64,000 nucleotides of DNA from assembly GCF_016889765.1 (NCBI RefSeq), contig NZ_CP069533.1, positions 2,232,001-2,296,000 on the forward strand. The letters run 5' to 3'. Positions 31,828 to 39,871 of this stretch are shown piece after piece. Positions within the stretch are counted from its first letter, which is position 1; each line of letters opens with the position of its first letter. The notes beneath the pieces were generated by a model. That model was not told the origin of the DNA and did not search any database. It was given only the letters and a program-made list of their open reading frames with translations. Made by a program: the position numbers and the translations under genes. The stretch is from Corynebacterium minutissimum (GTDB lineage: Bacteria > Actinomycetota > Actinomycetes > Mycobacteriales > Mycobacteriaceae).

Positions 31828-32799
31828 ATGGCTACGGACTGGGCTGCTTGGCGTAAGCACGTCGACTACGTTGTCGACAAGCGTGACGTGTGGTACGGCA
31901 TCGGCGACGGGGACGGTAATCCGCTATTCACCCTGCCGGAGCCGATTGATAAAGACACCCCGGACCAGTGGATGGAGTCGACTGACCTCGAGGTGACGTT
32001 CTCTGCCCGTGGCACGGATGGTGAGATTAACCGGTTGACGGATCTTCTCGTCATGTCGGCGCTGCGTGATTTCGACCCGTCTGGCAAGCTGCCCACCGCC
32101 CAGGGTGACTACATGCTGCTAGTCGCTTTTCCTGGTGCGGATGGGGTGGTACGCCGTGGTGGGATGATTACTCACGTGGAGGCCAGTGACACTGACAATG
32201 ATGGGGTGCCTGCCGAAATCACCGTGCATGCCCTCAACATTATGGATGTGTGGAATACGATTCCTGCGGCGTCATGGCCTGCTGCATGGTGGGCCGCAAC
32301 CCCATACCAAAACACGGGTGACGAGGCGGGAATCGTGTATAAAACACCCCGGCTCATGGCGAGAATTGAGCTGGCCACCCGCACCACGTTCACATGGAAG
32401 CACGGCCCAGCGGGGTTCGTCATCCGCCGCCTGGCGCAAGAATCACTCGACGCGACGATGATGACCCAACAGGACCCTGACGGGAAACGCTGGGTCGACG
32501 ACCCGTACCACATCGTGGAAGTCCCGGAGACCGACCTATCACCCACCATCGACCTAGAGGCCAAAGACGGTTTCCTGTGGGAGACGGTGGCTGGCCAGGC
32601 AGAGAACGCCGGCCTGATTCTGGGTGCGTATTTGTGGTGGCCGGGGGATAAGCCGGTGCGCTCATGGAGCCTGGCGAAATCCCACATGGGCCCTGCTCAG
32701 GTGGATATTAGCCCCTCGCAGGGCGCGTCCCAGCGGCGGGTTATTACGCAGACTTTTAGTCACGCGATGATTGTGATGACTGTCAAGGAGGTGCAGTAA
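31828..32799 (+). CDS. Tail hub / baseplate protein (Gp37-like)
   Basis: A 323-residue protein in the tail-hub position after Dit, with a GAAGGGAGA site. It is acidic and Trp-rich (WAAWRKHVDYVVDKRDVWYG, SWPAAWWAATPY). It matches the actinophage Gp37/minor tail protein type of hub: SARGTDGEINRLTDLL, an AEITVHALNIMDVWNTIP barrel region and GFLWETVAGQAENAGL. No enzymatic motif is visible, so wall digestion probably falls to the tape-measure domains. Confidence 0.68.
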   Translation: MATDWAAWRKHVDYVVDKRDVWYGIGDGDGNPLFTLPEPIDKDTPDQWMESTDLEVTFSARGTDGEINRLTDLLVMSALRDFDPSGKLPTAQGDYMLLVAFPGADGVVRRGGMITHVEASDTDNDGVPAEITVHALNIMDVWNTIPAASWPAAWWAATPYQNTGDEAGIVYKTPRLMARIELATRTTFTWKHGPAGFVIRRLAQESLDATMMTQQDPDGKRWVDDPYHIVEVPETDLSPTIDLEAKDGFLWETVAGQAENAGLILGAYLWWPGDKPVRSWSLAKSHMGPAQVDISPSQGASQRRVITQTFSHAMIVMTVKEVQ

Positions 32800-32801
32800 A
32801 A

Positions 32802-34742
32802 ATGCCTACCCCGTATTTTGTGGCTGACGCAGCACAGGTGACTGTAATGCGGTCTTTGGCCTCCACAGCTTTCGGTACGTACGACCTGGTCTTGCCGGAG
32901 GGGATTGCGCTCGAGGACTTGTACGCCTTGGCTGCGCCTGGCAACAAACTGGGCTATGTGGCCGCGCTGGGCGGGGAGCGTGTGGGCGGTATGGCCCGCC
33001 GCTTCGTCCGCTCTGACGTGTCCATCACAACCGCGATGGGCGAGCAGGAACCTGCCACCAACGTGGAAGAAATCCTAGACGCTGCCGCCAAGCGCACCAG
33101 TGGCGATTTCTTCCTGGAGACGGACATCTCGAAGGCAGGACTGGGACCGTGGGTGCCGTTCAAGGATTTCCAGGTGGGGGACAAGGCCCGCGTGGAAATC
33201 TGGGGTACCGTCGTCACCCTGCCAATCACCCGTATCGACGACGACGTGGTGCATGTTGGTGGCCAGCTGGTCTCTGACGCTGACGCACGCCTGGCGGAGA
33301 ATGAGATTGTACGCCGGGCCCTTGTGGACGACCGTCGAGACCTTTTCGGATTGGACGAGAAGATTGAGTCGTCGGTGTCGTCGGCAACGAAGGAGTGGGA
33401 TGGTCGCCTTAATGACACGGCGTCAAGTCTCAATAACAATCTCGATGCTGCGACGAAGACGTGGAGCGAGCAGTTAAACTCCACGTCTACTGAGTGGCGA
33501 ACCCAGCTCGAAGCTTTACAAGCCGGGTTCGTTCAAGACTATGGGGTGCTGGAGTCCCACCTAGAAGAAGCGATTGAGGACGCTGAAGCCCATAGCAAGA
33601 AGCTCGAAGCTTTGACCCGTGCTCTGCAGGGCGAGAACCAAGACCTGGACGCCGCATCCAAACTCGTCCTGCAGCGCATTCAGAATTTGACTGATACGGC
33701 AAACACGGCCGGGGACTGGGTGGCCGAGAACCAGGACGACGTCAACAAGGCGATCGCCCTGGCCTTGTCTGCGCAGGGTAAGTACAACGAGTTTAACGAC
33801 ATCAAGTGGTTCAAAGACTCGGAGTGGAAAGAACAGCAGATAAAAATTAACCAGTCGAACCTGCTTTTCCAGAAAATGCAGGAGCAGGTCAACGGCCTAT
33901 ACCGGGTCCAATTCATTGACCTGTATGAGTGGCGGAAGCAGGTTAACGACCTACAGGACGCGCAGGACGCGATTAACCTCGCGAACAGGAAATTCCAGGC
34001 CTGGCAGCAGAACTACAACGAAATGAACGACTACATCAACCAGGTTCAAAATAATGTTCTGCGAAGGTTGAGCAATGCTCAGCGTGAGATGTCGAGAGCT
34101 GTCTCGAATTCGGTTGATGAACTCATGGCCACAAAAGCAGGTTCCAGTCACCCAAAGTCCTCCGTCACCAGTAGGGCCGATGGTGGCTGGCGTGTAAACT
34201 TTCCGCCGACCGATGGTCAGAATCTAGTCCACGTGGCGTGGTACACGAAAGGCTCTAATGACCTTCTATCCCTTGGCGGTGAGAAACTTTACTCGAACCT
34301 TGGGTCGTTTACGTGCTCTGCGGATACTGATTATTTGTACGCGAAGTGGTCGGTGACGTCGTCGAACGTCGAGTCGATTAACCGCAGCATATCCAATACA
34401 GCCGTCGGCCACTACGCGTGGGAGACCCTGCTTAGCCAGTACATCAGCGGCGGAGGCAGGAACTTGTACATGGATGCGAATATCACGTGGAAGGCAGCTA
34501 GTCGCGGCGCCACCTACGGTATTCGCCTGGTGCTGAACGGCACAGTCATCGGTGAGACCAGTACTACTTCTCTTGGCCCAGCGACCATTCTGGGTGATGG
34601 TGAGCGCTCGCAGACGGTGGTTGGTACGCGTAGCTCCATACCTCGCGGCTCTCGACTTGAACTTCAAGCTATTTCAGGCGCGGGCGCTGGTTTTAGTCGC
34701 GGTATTAAGTCCGCATCGATGAGTGGTACCTACACCACCTAA
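32802..34742 (+). CDS. Minor tail protein with coiled-coil shaft
   Basis: A 646-residue protein. The N-terminal ~175 residues form a hub-type beta domain (FEDLYALAAPGNKLGYVAALG-like start; FRVGDKARVEIWGTV-like barrel, seen here as KDFQVGDKARVEIWGTV). The middle (~190-450) is a long Gln/Asn/Asp-rich coiled coil (LNSTSTEWRTQLEALQAGF, ARLAENEIVRRALVDDRRDL). The C-terminal ~190 residues are a beta-sandwich (GGWRVNFPPTDGQNLVHVAW, GIRLVLNGTVIGETST) that could be the receptor-facing head. A tail-tip fibre is likely. Confidence 0.68.
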   Translation: MPTPYFVADAAQVTVMRSLASTAFGTYDLVLPEGIALEDLYALAAPGNKLGYVAALGGERVGGMARRFVRSDVSITTAMGEQEPATNVEEILDAAAKRTSGDFFLETDISKAGLGPWVPFKDFQVGDKARVEIWGTVVTLPITRIDDDVVHVGGQLVSDADARLAENEIVRRALVDDRRDLFGLDEKIESSVSSATKEWDGRLNDTASSLNNNLDAATKTWSEQLNSTSTEWRTQLEALQAGFVQDYGVLESHLEEAIEDAEAHSKKLEALTRALQGENQDLDAASKLVLQRIQNLTDTANTAGDWVAENQDDVNKAIALALSAQGKYNEFNDIKWFKDSEWKEQQIKINQSNLLFQKMQEQVNGLYRVQFIDLYEWRKQVNDLQDAQDAINLANRKFQAWQQNYNEMNDYINQVQNNVLRRLSNAQREMSRAVSNSVDELMATKAGSSHPKSSVTSRADGGWRVNFPPTDGQNLVHVAWYTKGSNDLLSLGGEKLYSNLGSFTCSADTDYLYAKWSVTSSNVESINRSISNTAVGHYAWETLLSQYISGGGRNLYMDANITWKAASRGATYGIRLVLNGTVIGETSTTSLGPATILGDGERSQTVVGTRSSIPRGSRLELQAISGAGAGFSRGIKSASMSGTYTT

Positions 34743-34754
34743 AGGAGGAGAATC

Positions 34755-35684
34755 ATGGCGACAGTGTCAGGCCAATTAAAGTTCGTCACACAACGCCCCG
34801 AAACAATCGATGAAATATGGGTGCGTGCCCCTGAGGTGCGTGGCCACTCCGGTGGTCTCATCACCCGAAACCCAGACCGATACAAGGTCACCGGTGGGCG
34901 GGTGTCGTTTGAAGCAGCCCCCGGCCCGGCCGTCCTGGTGATGGTGTCCGCAGGCGACCCCGTCGACAGCGTGAAAATGTTTATCGGTACTGGGTCGTCG
35001 CAGACGTTGGCGGACGCAGTGAAGGACGCTGACCTACTGGATGATAATAGCGTCCGCGAACTTGACCGTATTCTGCGGGAGATTCAGGCGAGTGTGGGCA
35101 GGGCTAAGGAGCAAGCTGATATTTCGGTGAGCCATGCTATTTCGGCTCACGCGTCGGCGGAGGCTGCGGAGAATAGTGAGGATGCGGCGAGACGCTCTGC
35201 TACGTCAGCAGAAGAGTCAGCCACTTCCGCTGCATCGTCAGCCACTGACGCGGAAAGCTCCGCAGAGGAGGCACAAACAGCGAAGAGCCAGGCATCCGAG
35301 TTTGCTGATGATGCTTCCGGCCATGCTGCTACAGCGGGAGAGCATAAGGACGCCGCCGCCCAGTCTGCTAAAGATGCGGACTCCGCCCTGACTGATACCC
35401 GCGTACTGAAAACCCAAGTCGATACCAATATCAACGCTGCGAAAGGCTATCGGGATGCTGCGAAGCGTTCCTCTGATGGTGCCGCGTCCAGCCTCACCCT
35501 GGCAAAACGCGAGGTGGAAAAAGCCAAGCAAGTTGCCGGTGGGGACTTCGTCACCAAGGAGGAAATTAGGGGCTACCGGCATACCGTGAAGACGGAGGCT
35601 GAGGTGAAGGCTGTGGAGTCGTACGCCCAGGTAGGGGACTTTATTGAAGTACTTGAGACCAACAGAATTTATGAGGTGTATTGA
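34755..35684 (+). CDS. Tail fibre with Ala/Ser-rich coiled coil
   Basis: A 309-residue fibre protein with an AAAGGAGGAG site. Residues 1-~95 are a beta domain (SGQLKFVTQRPETIDEIWV, KVTGGRVSFEAAPGPAVLVM) resembling fibre attachment domains. Residues ~115-250 are a low-complexity helical shaft rich in Ala, Ser, Glu and Asp (SATDAESSAEEAQTAKSQAS). The last ~35 residues (YRHTVKTEAEVKAVESYAQV, then a short IEVLETNRIYEVY end) form a small domain often found at fibre tips. It probably sets host recognition together with the three small proteins that follow. Confidence 0.72.
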   Translation: MATVSGQLKFVTQRPETIDEIWVRAPEVRGHSGGLITRNPDRYKVTGGRVSFEAAPGPAVLVMVSAGDPVDSVKMFIGTGSSQTLADAVKDADLLDDNSVRELDRILREIQASVGRAKEQADISVSHAISAHASAEAAENSEDAARRSATSAEESATSAASSATDAESSAEEAQTAKSQASEFADDASGHAATAGEHKDAAAQSAKDADSALTDTRVLKTQVDTNINAAKGYRDAAKRSSDGAASSLTLAKREVEKAKQVAGGDFVTKEEIRGYRHTVKTEAEVKAVESYAQVGDFIEVLETNRIYEVY

Positions 35685-35686
35685 TA

Positions 35687-36364
35687 ATGGGTTTGAAACT
35701 AGTCAGGACTGGCCCGGTGACACGCCGGGGTGTGGTGCCACCTGGGTCTGGCTGGGTAAATGTGGGTGGTTACAACCCAGATTTGCCGACGAACCCGTAT
35801 TGGGGTGAAACAGGGGTTTACCACATCACGGTGACGGCGAGGAATGCGGACGACCTGAAAATCATAAATTGGGATAACGACAAGAGTGAGGTGGTGGCCC
35901 CGACTGGGGGCCATTATCACACTATTTCTGCGGTGATGGATTTGTCTGACACGCGCCTCGTGATACGTGTGCTGAACCCTACGGATGAGACGAAAGTGAT
36001 TGTCAATATGCAGCCTCTCTCTCTCTCTCTCTCTCTCTTCGTAGAATCCGCCGCCGCTTGGTTAAGGCGGTGGCATTATGGCGCTAAGGCTCGTCAATAC
36101 CGTGGCCACCGCATCGGGCGAGGGCTGGTCGGCCAAAAAGACCGGGCAGGTCGCGTTCCTACGATTCTGGGGATTTACGGGCCGCTCCATACAGCTCCCC
36201 GCCGCATTTGCCCCGATGGAGTCTCACTCCCTGCCGTACCGGTTCGGGGCTATCGACGTGAGGCCCGGCGGGTCGGTATCAATCATCACCGGCGATTACC
36301 TCGGCTCGGTTTACGCCACCGTGAGCTACCCAATCGCCTGACCCCCGCAGGGGGTGGGCACTAA
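35687..36364 (+). CDS. Small tail-tip protein with out-of-frame C-terminal extension
   Basis: The first ~110 residues (MGLKLVRTGPVTRRG, VYHITVTARNADDLKII, SAVMDLSDTRLVIRV) form a compact beta domain sharing its N-terminal M-G/A-L-K/R-L-V signature with the next two genes. At 36015-36038 a (CT)12 tract encodes SLSLSL. Beyond it the frame reads an arginine-rich sequence that is plainly the shadow of the next gene. With one CT more (or two fewer) the frame would stop at TAG 36042; with one CT fewer, at TAA 36085. So this copy is probably in an elongated state of a switchable or slipped gene. Start ATG 35687 uses the GAGGTG site. Confidence 0.65.
   Translation: MGLKLVRTGPVTRRGVVPPGSGWVNVGGYNPDLPTNPYWGETGVYHITVTARNADDLKIINWDNDKSEVVAPTGGHYHTISAVMDLSDTRLVIRVLNPTDETKVIVNMQPLSLSLSLFVESAAAWLRRWHYGAKARQYRGHRIGRGLVGQKDRAGRVPTILGIYGPLHTAPRRICPDGVSLPAVPVRGYRREARRVGINHHRRLPRLGLRHRELPNRLTPAGGGH
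36015..36038. repeat. (CT)12 simple sequence repeat
   Basis: Twelve uninterrupted CT dinucleotides inside the 3' part of a tail-tip gene. Because each unit is 2 nt, changes in unit number shift the frame between three alternative C-termini. Such tracts are classic slipped-strand phase-variation sites in bacteria and rare in phage structural genes. Confidence 0.85.
36078..36341 (+). CDS. Small tail-tip protein, second paralogue
   Basis: An 87-residue protein starting MALRLVNTVATASGEGW, with the same opening as its neighbours. The body is beta-rich (GQVAFLRFWGFTGRSIQLP, GGSVSIITGDYLGSVYATV). The start lies within the read-through frame of the upstream gene; an AAGGCGGTGG site precedes it. It probably decorates the fibre tip. 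Confidence 0.62.
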   Translation: MALRLVNTVATASGEGWSAKKTGQVAFLRFWGFTGRSIQLPAAFAPMESHSLPYRFGAIDVRPGGSVSIITGDYLGSVYATVSYPIA

Positions 36365-36669
36365 TGGCTTTGAAGCTTGTACGCGGGCCGCGCTTTATCA
36401 CCGCCGATTTTAATGGCGGGCAGTGGGTAGTGTCCTCCACCGCGTGGGCGTCAGATGCCGGGGATGGTCGGCTGAAGATACTAGGCGGAAGCTACCTCAT
36501 TCATGCCCCCGGAGACGGTGGAGCTATCTACGCAATCGCCCGCTCAGGCGGCTCTAATGGCCCACACATCAATTTTGAAGGCAGCGCAGTGACCGGAAAT
36601 GGCTGGCTGTGGTACGTCATCTCCAAAACCGATAATGGCCAGCCGCTCATAATTTTCAAACTCGAATAA
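36364..36669 (+). CDS. Small tail-tip protein, third paralogue
   Basis: A 101-residue protein opening MALKLVRGPRFITADFNGG, again with the M-A-L-K-L-V signature, followed by beta strands (GQWVVSSTAWASDAGDGRL, GGAIYAIARSGGSNGPHI, NGWLWYVISKTDNGQPLII). The site GGGGGTGGG precedes the start. Together with the two upstream genes it forms a tandem family of likely receptor-binding or decoration domains. Confidence 0.62.
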   Translation: MALKLVRGPRFITADFNGGQWVVSSTAWASDAGDGRLKILGGSYLIHAPGDGGAIYAIARSGGSNGPHINFEGSAVTGNGWLWYVISKTDNGQPLIIFKLE

Positions 36670-36681
36670 GGAGAAAACACT

Positions 36682-37332
36682 ATGACCATCGATGAGATTA
36701 AAACCGCAATCACCCAGCTCTCAGAAGACGACTACGAGAAAATCCTCTCCTGGGTCATCGGCGACGAACGCGAACGACGCCAAACCCAAGACGCGGTAGA
36801 GCAGGCCCGCGCTGAGGACGCACAGGAACTCTGGGAAACCCATCCTGAGCTGAAACCCCAGTTCGCTACTGAGGTGGAGCCGGAGACTAGCATCGACCAG
36901 CTTGTTGCGAAGGTCGCCGCCTGGTCTAAGCCCACCAGCCGGGCCACCGCCTACCCACCAGCAGCGCTCGTCTCCCACGACGGGAAGCTGTGGCGGAACC
37001 GTCGCTTGGGGCAGAATGCGAAAACGCCGGGCGAAATTTTCTCCGGCTGGCAGGATGTGACCCGTGATTTCCTGCGTGATGAGCCGATTAATACTGAGGG
37101 TGAGGATGCCCCTGGACTGATTACGGAACCGGATACCCCAGCTGAGCCGGACACCCCAGACGAGCCGGTGGAGCCTGCCCCCACAGTCCCAGAATGGCGC
37201 GAAGGCGAACTCATTACCAAGGGAACAACACGCCTCTACAACGGTGACCTCTACGTCTCCCAGCGGCTCCACACCACCCGTGATGACCGACGGCCGGACA
37301 CCGCAACCGACTACTGGACAAAGCTCAACTAG
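36682..37332 (+). CDS. Tail protein with two carbohydrate-binding (ChtBD3-like) modules
   Basis: A 216-residue protein with an AAGGAGAAA site. The N-terminal ~65 residues are helical and acidic. Two short modules of the chitin-binding type 3/CBM5_12 kind follow: residues ~88-125 (YPPAALVSHDGKLWRNRRLG with GWQDVT) and ~170-216 (EWREGELITKGTTRLYNGDL, YVSQRLHTTRDD), separated by a Pro/Glu/Asp linker. The modules use conserved Trp residues to hold sugars, so binding to host surface glycan is likely. It is the last gene before a strong terminator. Confidence 0.72.
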   Translation: MTIDEIKTAITQLSEDDYEKILSWVIGDERERRQTQDAVEQARAEDAQELWETHPELKPQFATEVEPETSIDQLVAKVAAWSKPTSRATAYPPAALVSHDGKLWRNRRLGQNAKTPGEIFSGWQDVTRDFLRDEPINTEGEDAPGLITEPDTPAEPDTPDEPVEPAPTVPEWREGELITKGTTRLYNGDLYVSQRLHTTRDDRRPDTATDYWTKLN

Positions 37333-37356
37333 CCACCCCGCCAGGGTGGCTTTTTT
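37332..37356 (+). terminator. Terminator of the tail operon
   Basis: GCCACCC/GGGTGGC stem with a CGCCA loop and TTTTTT, starting at the last base of the tail gene stop codon. It separates the structural operon from the lysis genes. Confidence 0.85.
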
Positions 37357-37379
37357 CATACCCACAAGGAGGGCACAGT

Positions 37380-38246
37380 ATGAGACCAAATCCCGCGTGG
37401 CGCGGAGACCCCACGTTCTTGCCGGACGTGTTCCGCGCTTTCGGCGTGAAATTCCGCGAATACCCCGGCTGGAAACAATGGGGCATGGGAGACTTCGGAC
37501 GCATCCAAGGAGTGTTCTGGCACCACACCGGTGCACGCGGCACCAGCGCCCAATTCATCCGCAATAACCCAAGGCTGGGTAACGCGCTTAGCTCGCAGCT
37601 GCACACCGCCCCGGACGGGCTGCAAACTATCCTCGGCGCGGGCATCGCCTACCACGCCGGAAAAGGCTGGGGCTGTGGCTACCCAACCAATAACGCGAAC
37701 CTTTACTCAATCGGTTTCGAGATGCAGCACAACGGCACCGACCCCTGGCCCGAGCAGCAGCTAGAATCCACGCGCCGCGCCACCGCTGCAATCCTCTGGT
37801 TCCTCGGCAAGCGCGCCACCGTGGAGACCATGACCGCCCACTGGGAATACTCTCTTAAAGCCCAAGGTAAATGGGACCCGGGACGCGGTGATGGTGTTTC
37901 CGGCCACATGATGGACATGAACATCCAGCGCCGCAAGGTCAATGAGCTCATCGACAGATTCAACACCTACGGCACCCTCGACCCGAAGAAGGAGGCCACG
38001 CCAGTGACGAATCACCAGGCCAACCTGTACAAGCAAATCACTACATTCATCAGCGGCTACCTTGGCCCGCAGATTGATGCGATTCAGGAAATCTGGGCGC
38101 AGCTACGCGGCCCGAAGGGTAAGGGGTGGTCCCAACTAGGGAAAAACAGCAAAGGTCAAAACCTCACATTGGTGGACGCGGTGGCGGCGCTACGCCATGA
38201 CGTGGCCAACCTCTCCCAAAAAATCGACCAGATTGGAGCACGCTAA
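37380..38246 (+). CDS. Endolysin, N-acetylmuramoyl-L-alanine amidase
   Basis: A 288-residue endolysin with an AAGGAGGG site. Residues ~35-190 are an Amidase_2/PGRP-type zinc amidase: VFWHHTGARGTS with H48 and H49, LHTAPDGLQTILGAGIAYHA, NNANLYSIGFEMQHNGTDP, and the second zinc ligand region TAHWEYSLKAQGKWDPGR. The C-terminal ~75 residues include a helical segment (LYKQITTFISGYLGPQIDAI) that may bind the wall or a partner. The enzyme cuts between muramic acid and the peptide stem at lysis. It overlaps the holin start by one base (TAATG). Confidence 0.88.
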   Translation: MRPNPAWRGDPTFLPDVFRAFGVKFREYPGWKQWGMGDFGRIQGVFWHHTGARGTSAQFIRNNPRLGNALSSQLHTAPDGLQTILGAGIAYHAGKGWGCGYPTNNANLYSIGFEMQHNGTDPWPEQQLESTRRATAAILWFLGKRATVETMTAHWEYSLKAQGKWDPGRGDGVSGHMMDMNIQRRKVNELIDRFNTYGTLDPKKEATPVTNHQANLYKQITTFISGYLGPQIDAIQEIWAQLRGPKGKGWSQLGKNSKGQNLTLVDAVAALRHDVANLSQKIDQIGAR

Positions 38247-38671
38247 TGGCATCCGCATACCAGCAAGCAGTACAGCAAGAACTGAAAGACCAGCCCACCT
38301 GGCTGCGCTACAAGGGCAGTATCATCATCATCGCTACCGGCGTGGCCTCAATACTCGCGCAGCTGGCCGACAGCCCAGAGCTGGCAGACACGTCCTTCAC
38401 CGTGGGGCTAACCGCCGGCGCGACCATCCTGGGCTTCTTCGTCAACCGTTTCACCAAGGACGGCATCACCCCATCTGCCGCCCGTAAGCTCGAAAAAGCC
38501 GGGCTACGCGCCTACGCAGACCGCCCGAGCCTCAGCGGCATGCCAGACGACTACCAGCAGCCAGGCAATACCACCGCTGGCTATGAGCCCCCCGCTGGTT
38601 TCGCTGAGCTGCCTGTGTATAGCGGTGAGTCCACCGCCAACCAAGGTGGACGCCACCGGGCAGGGGAGTGA
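38246..38671 (+). CDS. Holin-like membrane protein
   Basis: A 141-residue protein immediately after the endolysin. Two hydrophobic segments, ~25-42 (GSIIIIATGVASILAQL) and ~52-68 (FTVGLTAGATILGFFV), lie between a polar N-terminus and a long hydrophilic C-terminus. Topology and position match actinophage holins (gp-type class II). It would form the membrane lesion releasing the amidase. Confidence 0.72.
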   Translation: MASAYQQAVQQELKDQPTWLRYKGSIIIIATGVASILAQLADSPELADTSFTVGLTAGATILGFFVNRFTKDGITPSAARKLEKAGLRAYADRPSLSGMPDDYQQPGNTTAGYEPPAGFAELPVYSGESTANQGGRHRAGE

Positions 38672-39150
38672 CCAGCATGCCGATTGACCACTTGCCCGCC
38701 AAATACCAGCCGGCCGCACGACGGCTACGCGCCTGGTGCATGGGTGACGCCCCGGCGCTCATCATCCTGGGCTTAGGCATCATCGCACGCGGCACCAGCT
38801 ACCTGCCTCCATTCATGTCCCCCCATGCGCAGGCAACACATCCCGCTGAAGGGGCGCTTACTATGCCCACATGGGGCGTGGTGTGGATAATTATCGGCGC
38901 GCTGTGCTTGGTCGCCGCGTGGTGGGAGCGAGCAGCGCCCCTTGCCGTCGGCGCAGGCGTCGGACTCAACGTCCTCTGGGGACTGAGCTTCATCGCAGAC
39001 AGTATCGTCGACGGCAGTCCACGCGGCTGGGTACCAGCAGTCGGCTACCTATCGACCGCGGGCCTCGTCGTCTGGGCAGTCTGGCGAGGAAGCCGCGAAC
39101 CAATGCCCGGGAGGGAGGAATTCGCCCGTGAATTCAACCGGGCTGGATAG
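38668..39150 (+). CDS. Four-segment membrane protein of the lysis cassette
   Basis: A 160-residue protein with a GTG start overlapping the previous stop; AGGGGAG site. Hydrophobic stretches at ~31-50 (ALIILGLGIIARGTSYLP), ~68-84 (GVVWIIIGALCLVAAWW), ~90-108 and ~124-140 indicate four membrane segments. Actinophage lysis cassettes often carry such proteins next to the holin; it may be a second holin or a holin regulator. Confidence 0.58.
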   Translation: MTSMPIDHLPAKYQPAARRLRAWCMGDAPALIILGLGIIARGTSYLPPFMSPHAQATHPAEGALTMPTWGVVWIIIGALCLVAAWWERAAPLAVGAGVGLNVLWGLSFIADSIVDGSPRGWVPAVGYLSTAGLVVWAVWRGSREPMPGREEFAREFNRAG

Positions 39151-39424
39151 CGCATCCCTCTCCACCATCATCGTCGCCATCATCACGACTATCGGCGTGC
39201 TTGGCGCGGCCTATCTGAAAGCAAGCGCAGACAAAAAATCATCCGCGGCGGAAACGTGGAAGTCTTTCGCCCAAGAGGTCAAAGCTTACTGTGATGACCG
39301 CGTCGATGCATTGGAGAAAGATCTTGTAGACCATGTGGATTACGCCACGTGGCTTAATGGGCTAGACCTGCCGCGCCCGCCGTTTTTGTCTTTCCACGAG
39401 TGGAAAAACCACCATGAGCGCTAA
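39128..39424 (+). CDS. Small membrane protein, possible second holin
   Basis: A 98-residue protein with a GTG start inside the previous gene and a GGGAGGGAGG site. It has one membrane segment near residues 12-31 (LSTIIVAIITTIGVLGAAYL), then a charged helix (SFAQEVKAYCDDRVDALEKD) and a short C-terminal tail. One membrane span plus coiled coil resembles Rz/class III-type lysis accessory proteins. It is the last prophage gene before a terminator. Confidence 0.55.
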   Translation: MNSTGLDSASLSTIIVAIITTIGVLGAAYLKASADKKSSAAETWKSFAQEVKAYCDDRVDALEKDLVDHVDYATWLNGLDLPRPPFLSFHEWKNHHER

Positions 39425-39442
39425 CCACGCTTGTGAAGAATC

Positions 39443-39473
39443 GACCCTCACCTTGATAGGTGGGGGTCTTTTT
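39443..39473 (+). terminator. Terminator at the prophage end
   Basis: GACCCTCACC/GGTGGGGGTC stem (10 bp, one T-G pair) with a 6-nt loop, followed by TTTTT. It closes the lysis operon. Confidence 0.85.
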
Positions 39474-39541
39474 CTGCGTTTTAGGGCAATAAAAATGTCT
39501 CCGCTGATGGCTAGGCGGGGGTAGGGGCTGGACCAAATCCG

Positions 39542-39571
39542 TGACGGAGTTTTGACGGAGTTTTGACGGAG
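39542..39571. repeat. 11-bp direct repeats near the attachment site
   Basis: Three copies of TGACGGAG at 39542, 39553 and 39564, spaced every 11 bp; the last two are preceded by TTT. Tandem 11-bp repeats ~110 bp from a tRNA 3' end are typical of integrase arm-type binding sites. Confidence 0.5.
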
Positions 39572-39623
39572 AATGAACCGTTTCCGCAGGTCGCCAAACG
39601 TCGCCAGTGCAACCGTCTACCAA

Positions 39624-39667
39624 TAGAAAAATAGCCCACCACCTGCATAAAAGCAGGTAAACGGGCC
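39624..39667 (-). terminator. Terminator downstream of tRNA-Gln
   Basis: On the minus strand, a hairpin with inner ACCTGC/GCAGGT and outer GCCC/GGGC pairs (39634-39666) followed by a T-run (TATTTTTC), ~12 nt beyond the tRNA 3' end. Confidence 0.65.
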
Positions 39668-39678
39668 ATGCTAATCAG

Positions 39679-39750
39679 CTTCCCCACCAGGACTCGAACC
39701 TAGAATGACGGTACCAAAAACCGTAGTGTTGCCGATTACACCATGGGGAA
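39679..39750 (-). tRNA. tRNA-Gln(UUG), probable prophage attachment site
   Basis: Cloverleaf on the minus strand: acceptor TTCCCCA/TGGGGAA, discriminator G, anticodon stem ACGGT/ACCGT with loop TTTTGGT, so the anticodon is UUG (Gln). T arm CTAGG-TTCGAGT-CCTGG. CCA is not encoded. Its 3' end faces the prophage, which stops ~250 bp away with 11-bp repeats between, so the right attachment core probably overlaps the 3' half of this tRNA. The duplicated core would lie at the left prophage end, outside the window. Confidence 0.9.
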
Positions 39751-39859
39751 ACAGCGCACACGTTATGAGCGCTGGAGGACATGTTACCTGACGGGGGTCG
39801 AGAGTCCTAAACACCTCCCCGCTTTCTCTGTGAGTGCGGGTCATGTCCGGTGGGGGAGA

Positions 39860-39865
39860 TACAGT
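39860..39865 (+). promoter_or_regulatory. -10 element of the tetR-mfd operon
   Basis: TACAGT ending 6 nt before the tetR start codon. With the usual spacing transcription would begin at or next to the ATG, giving a leaderless mRNA. No clear -35 is seen. Confidence 0.45.
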
Positions 39866-39871
39866 AGAAGC

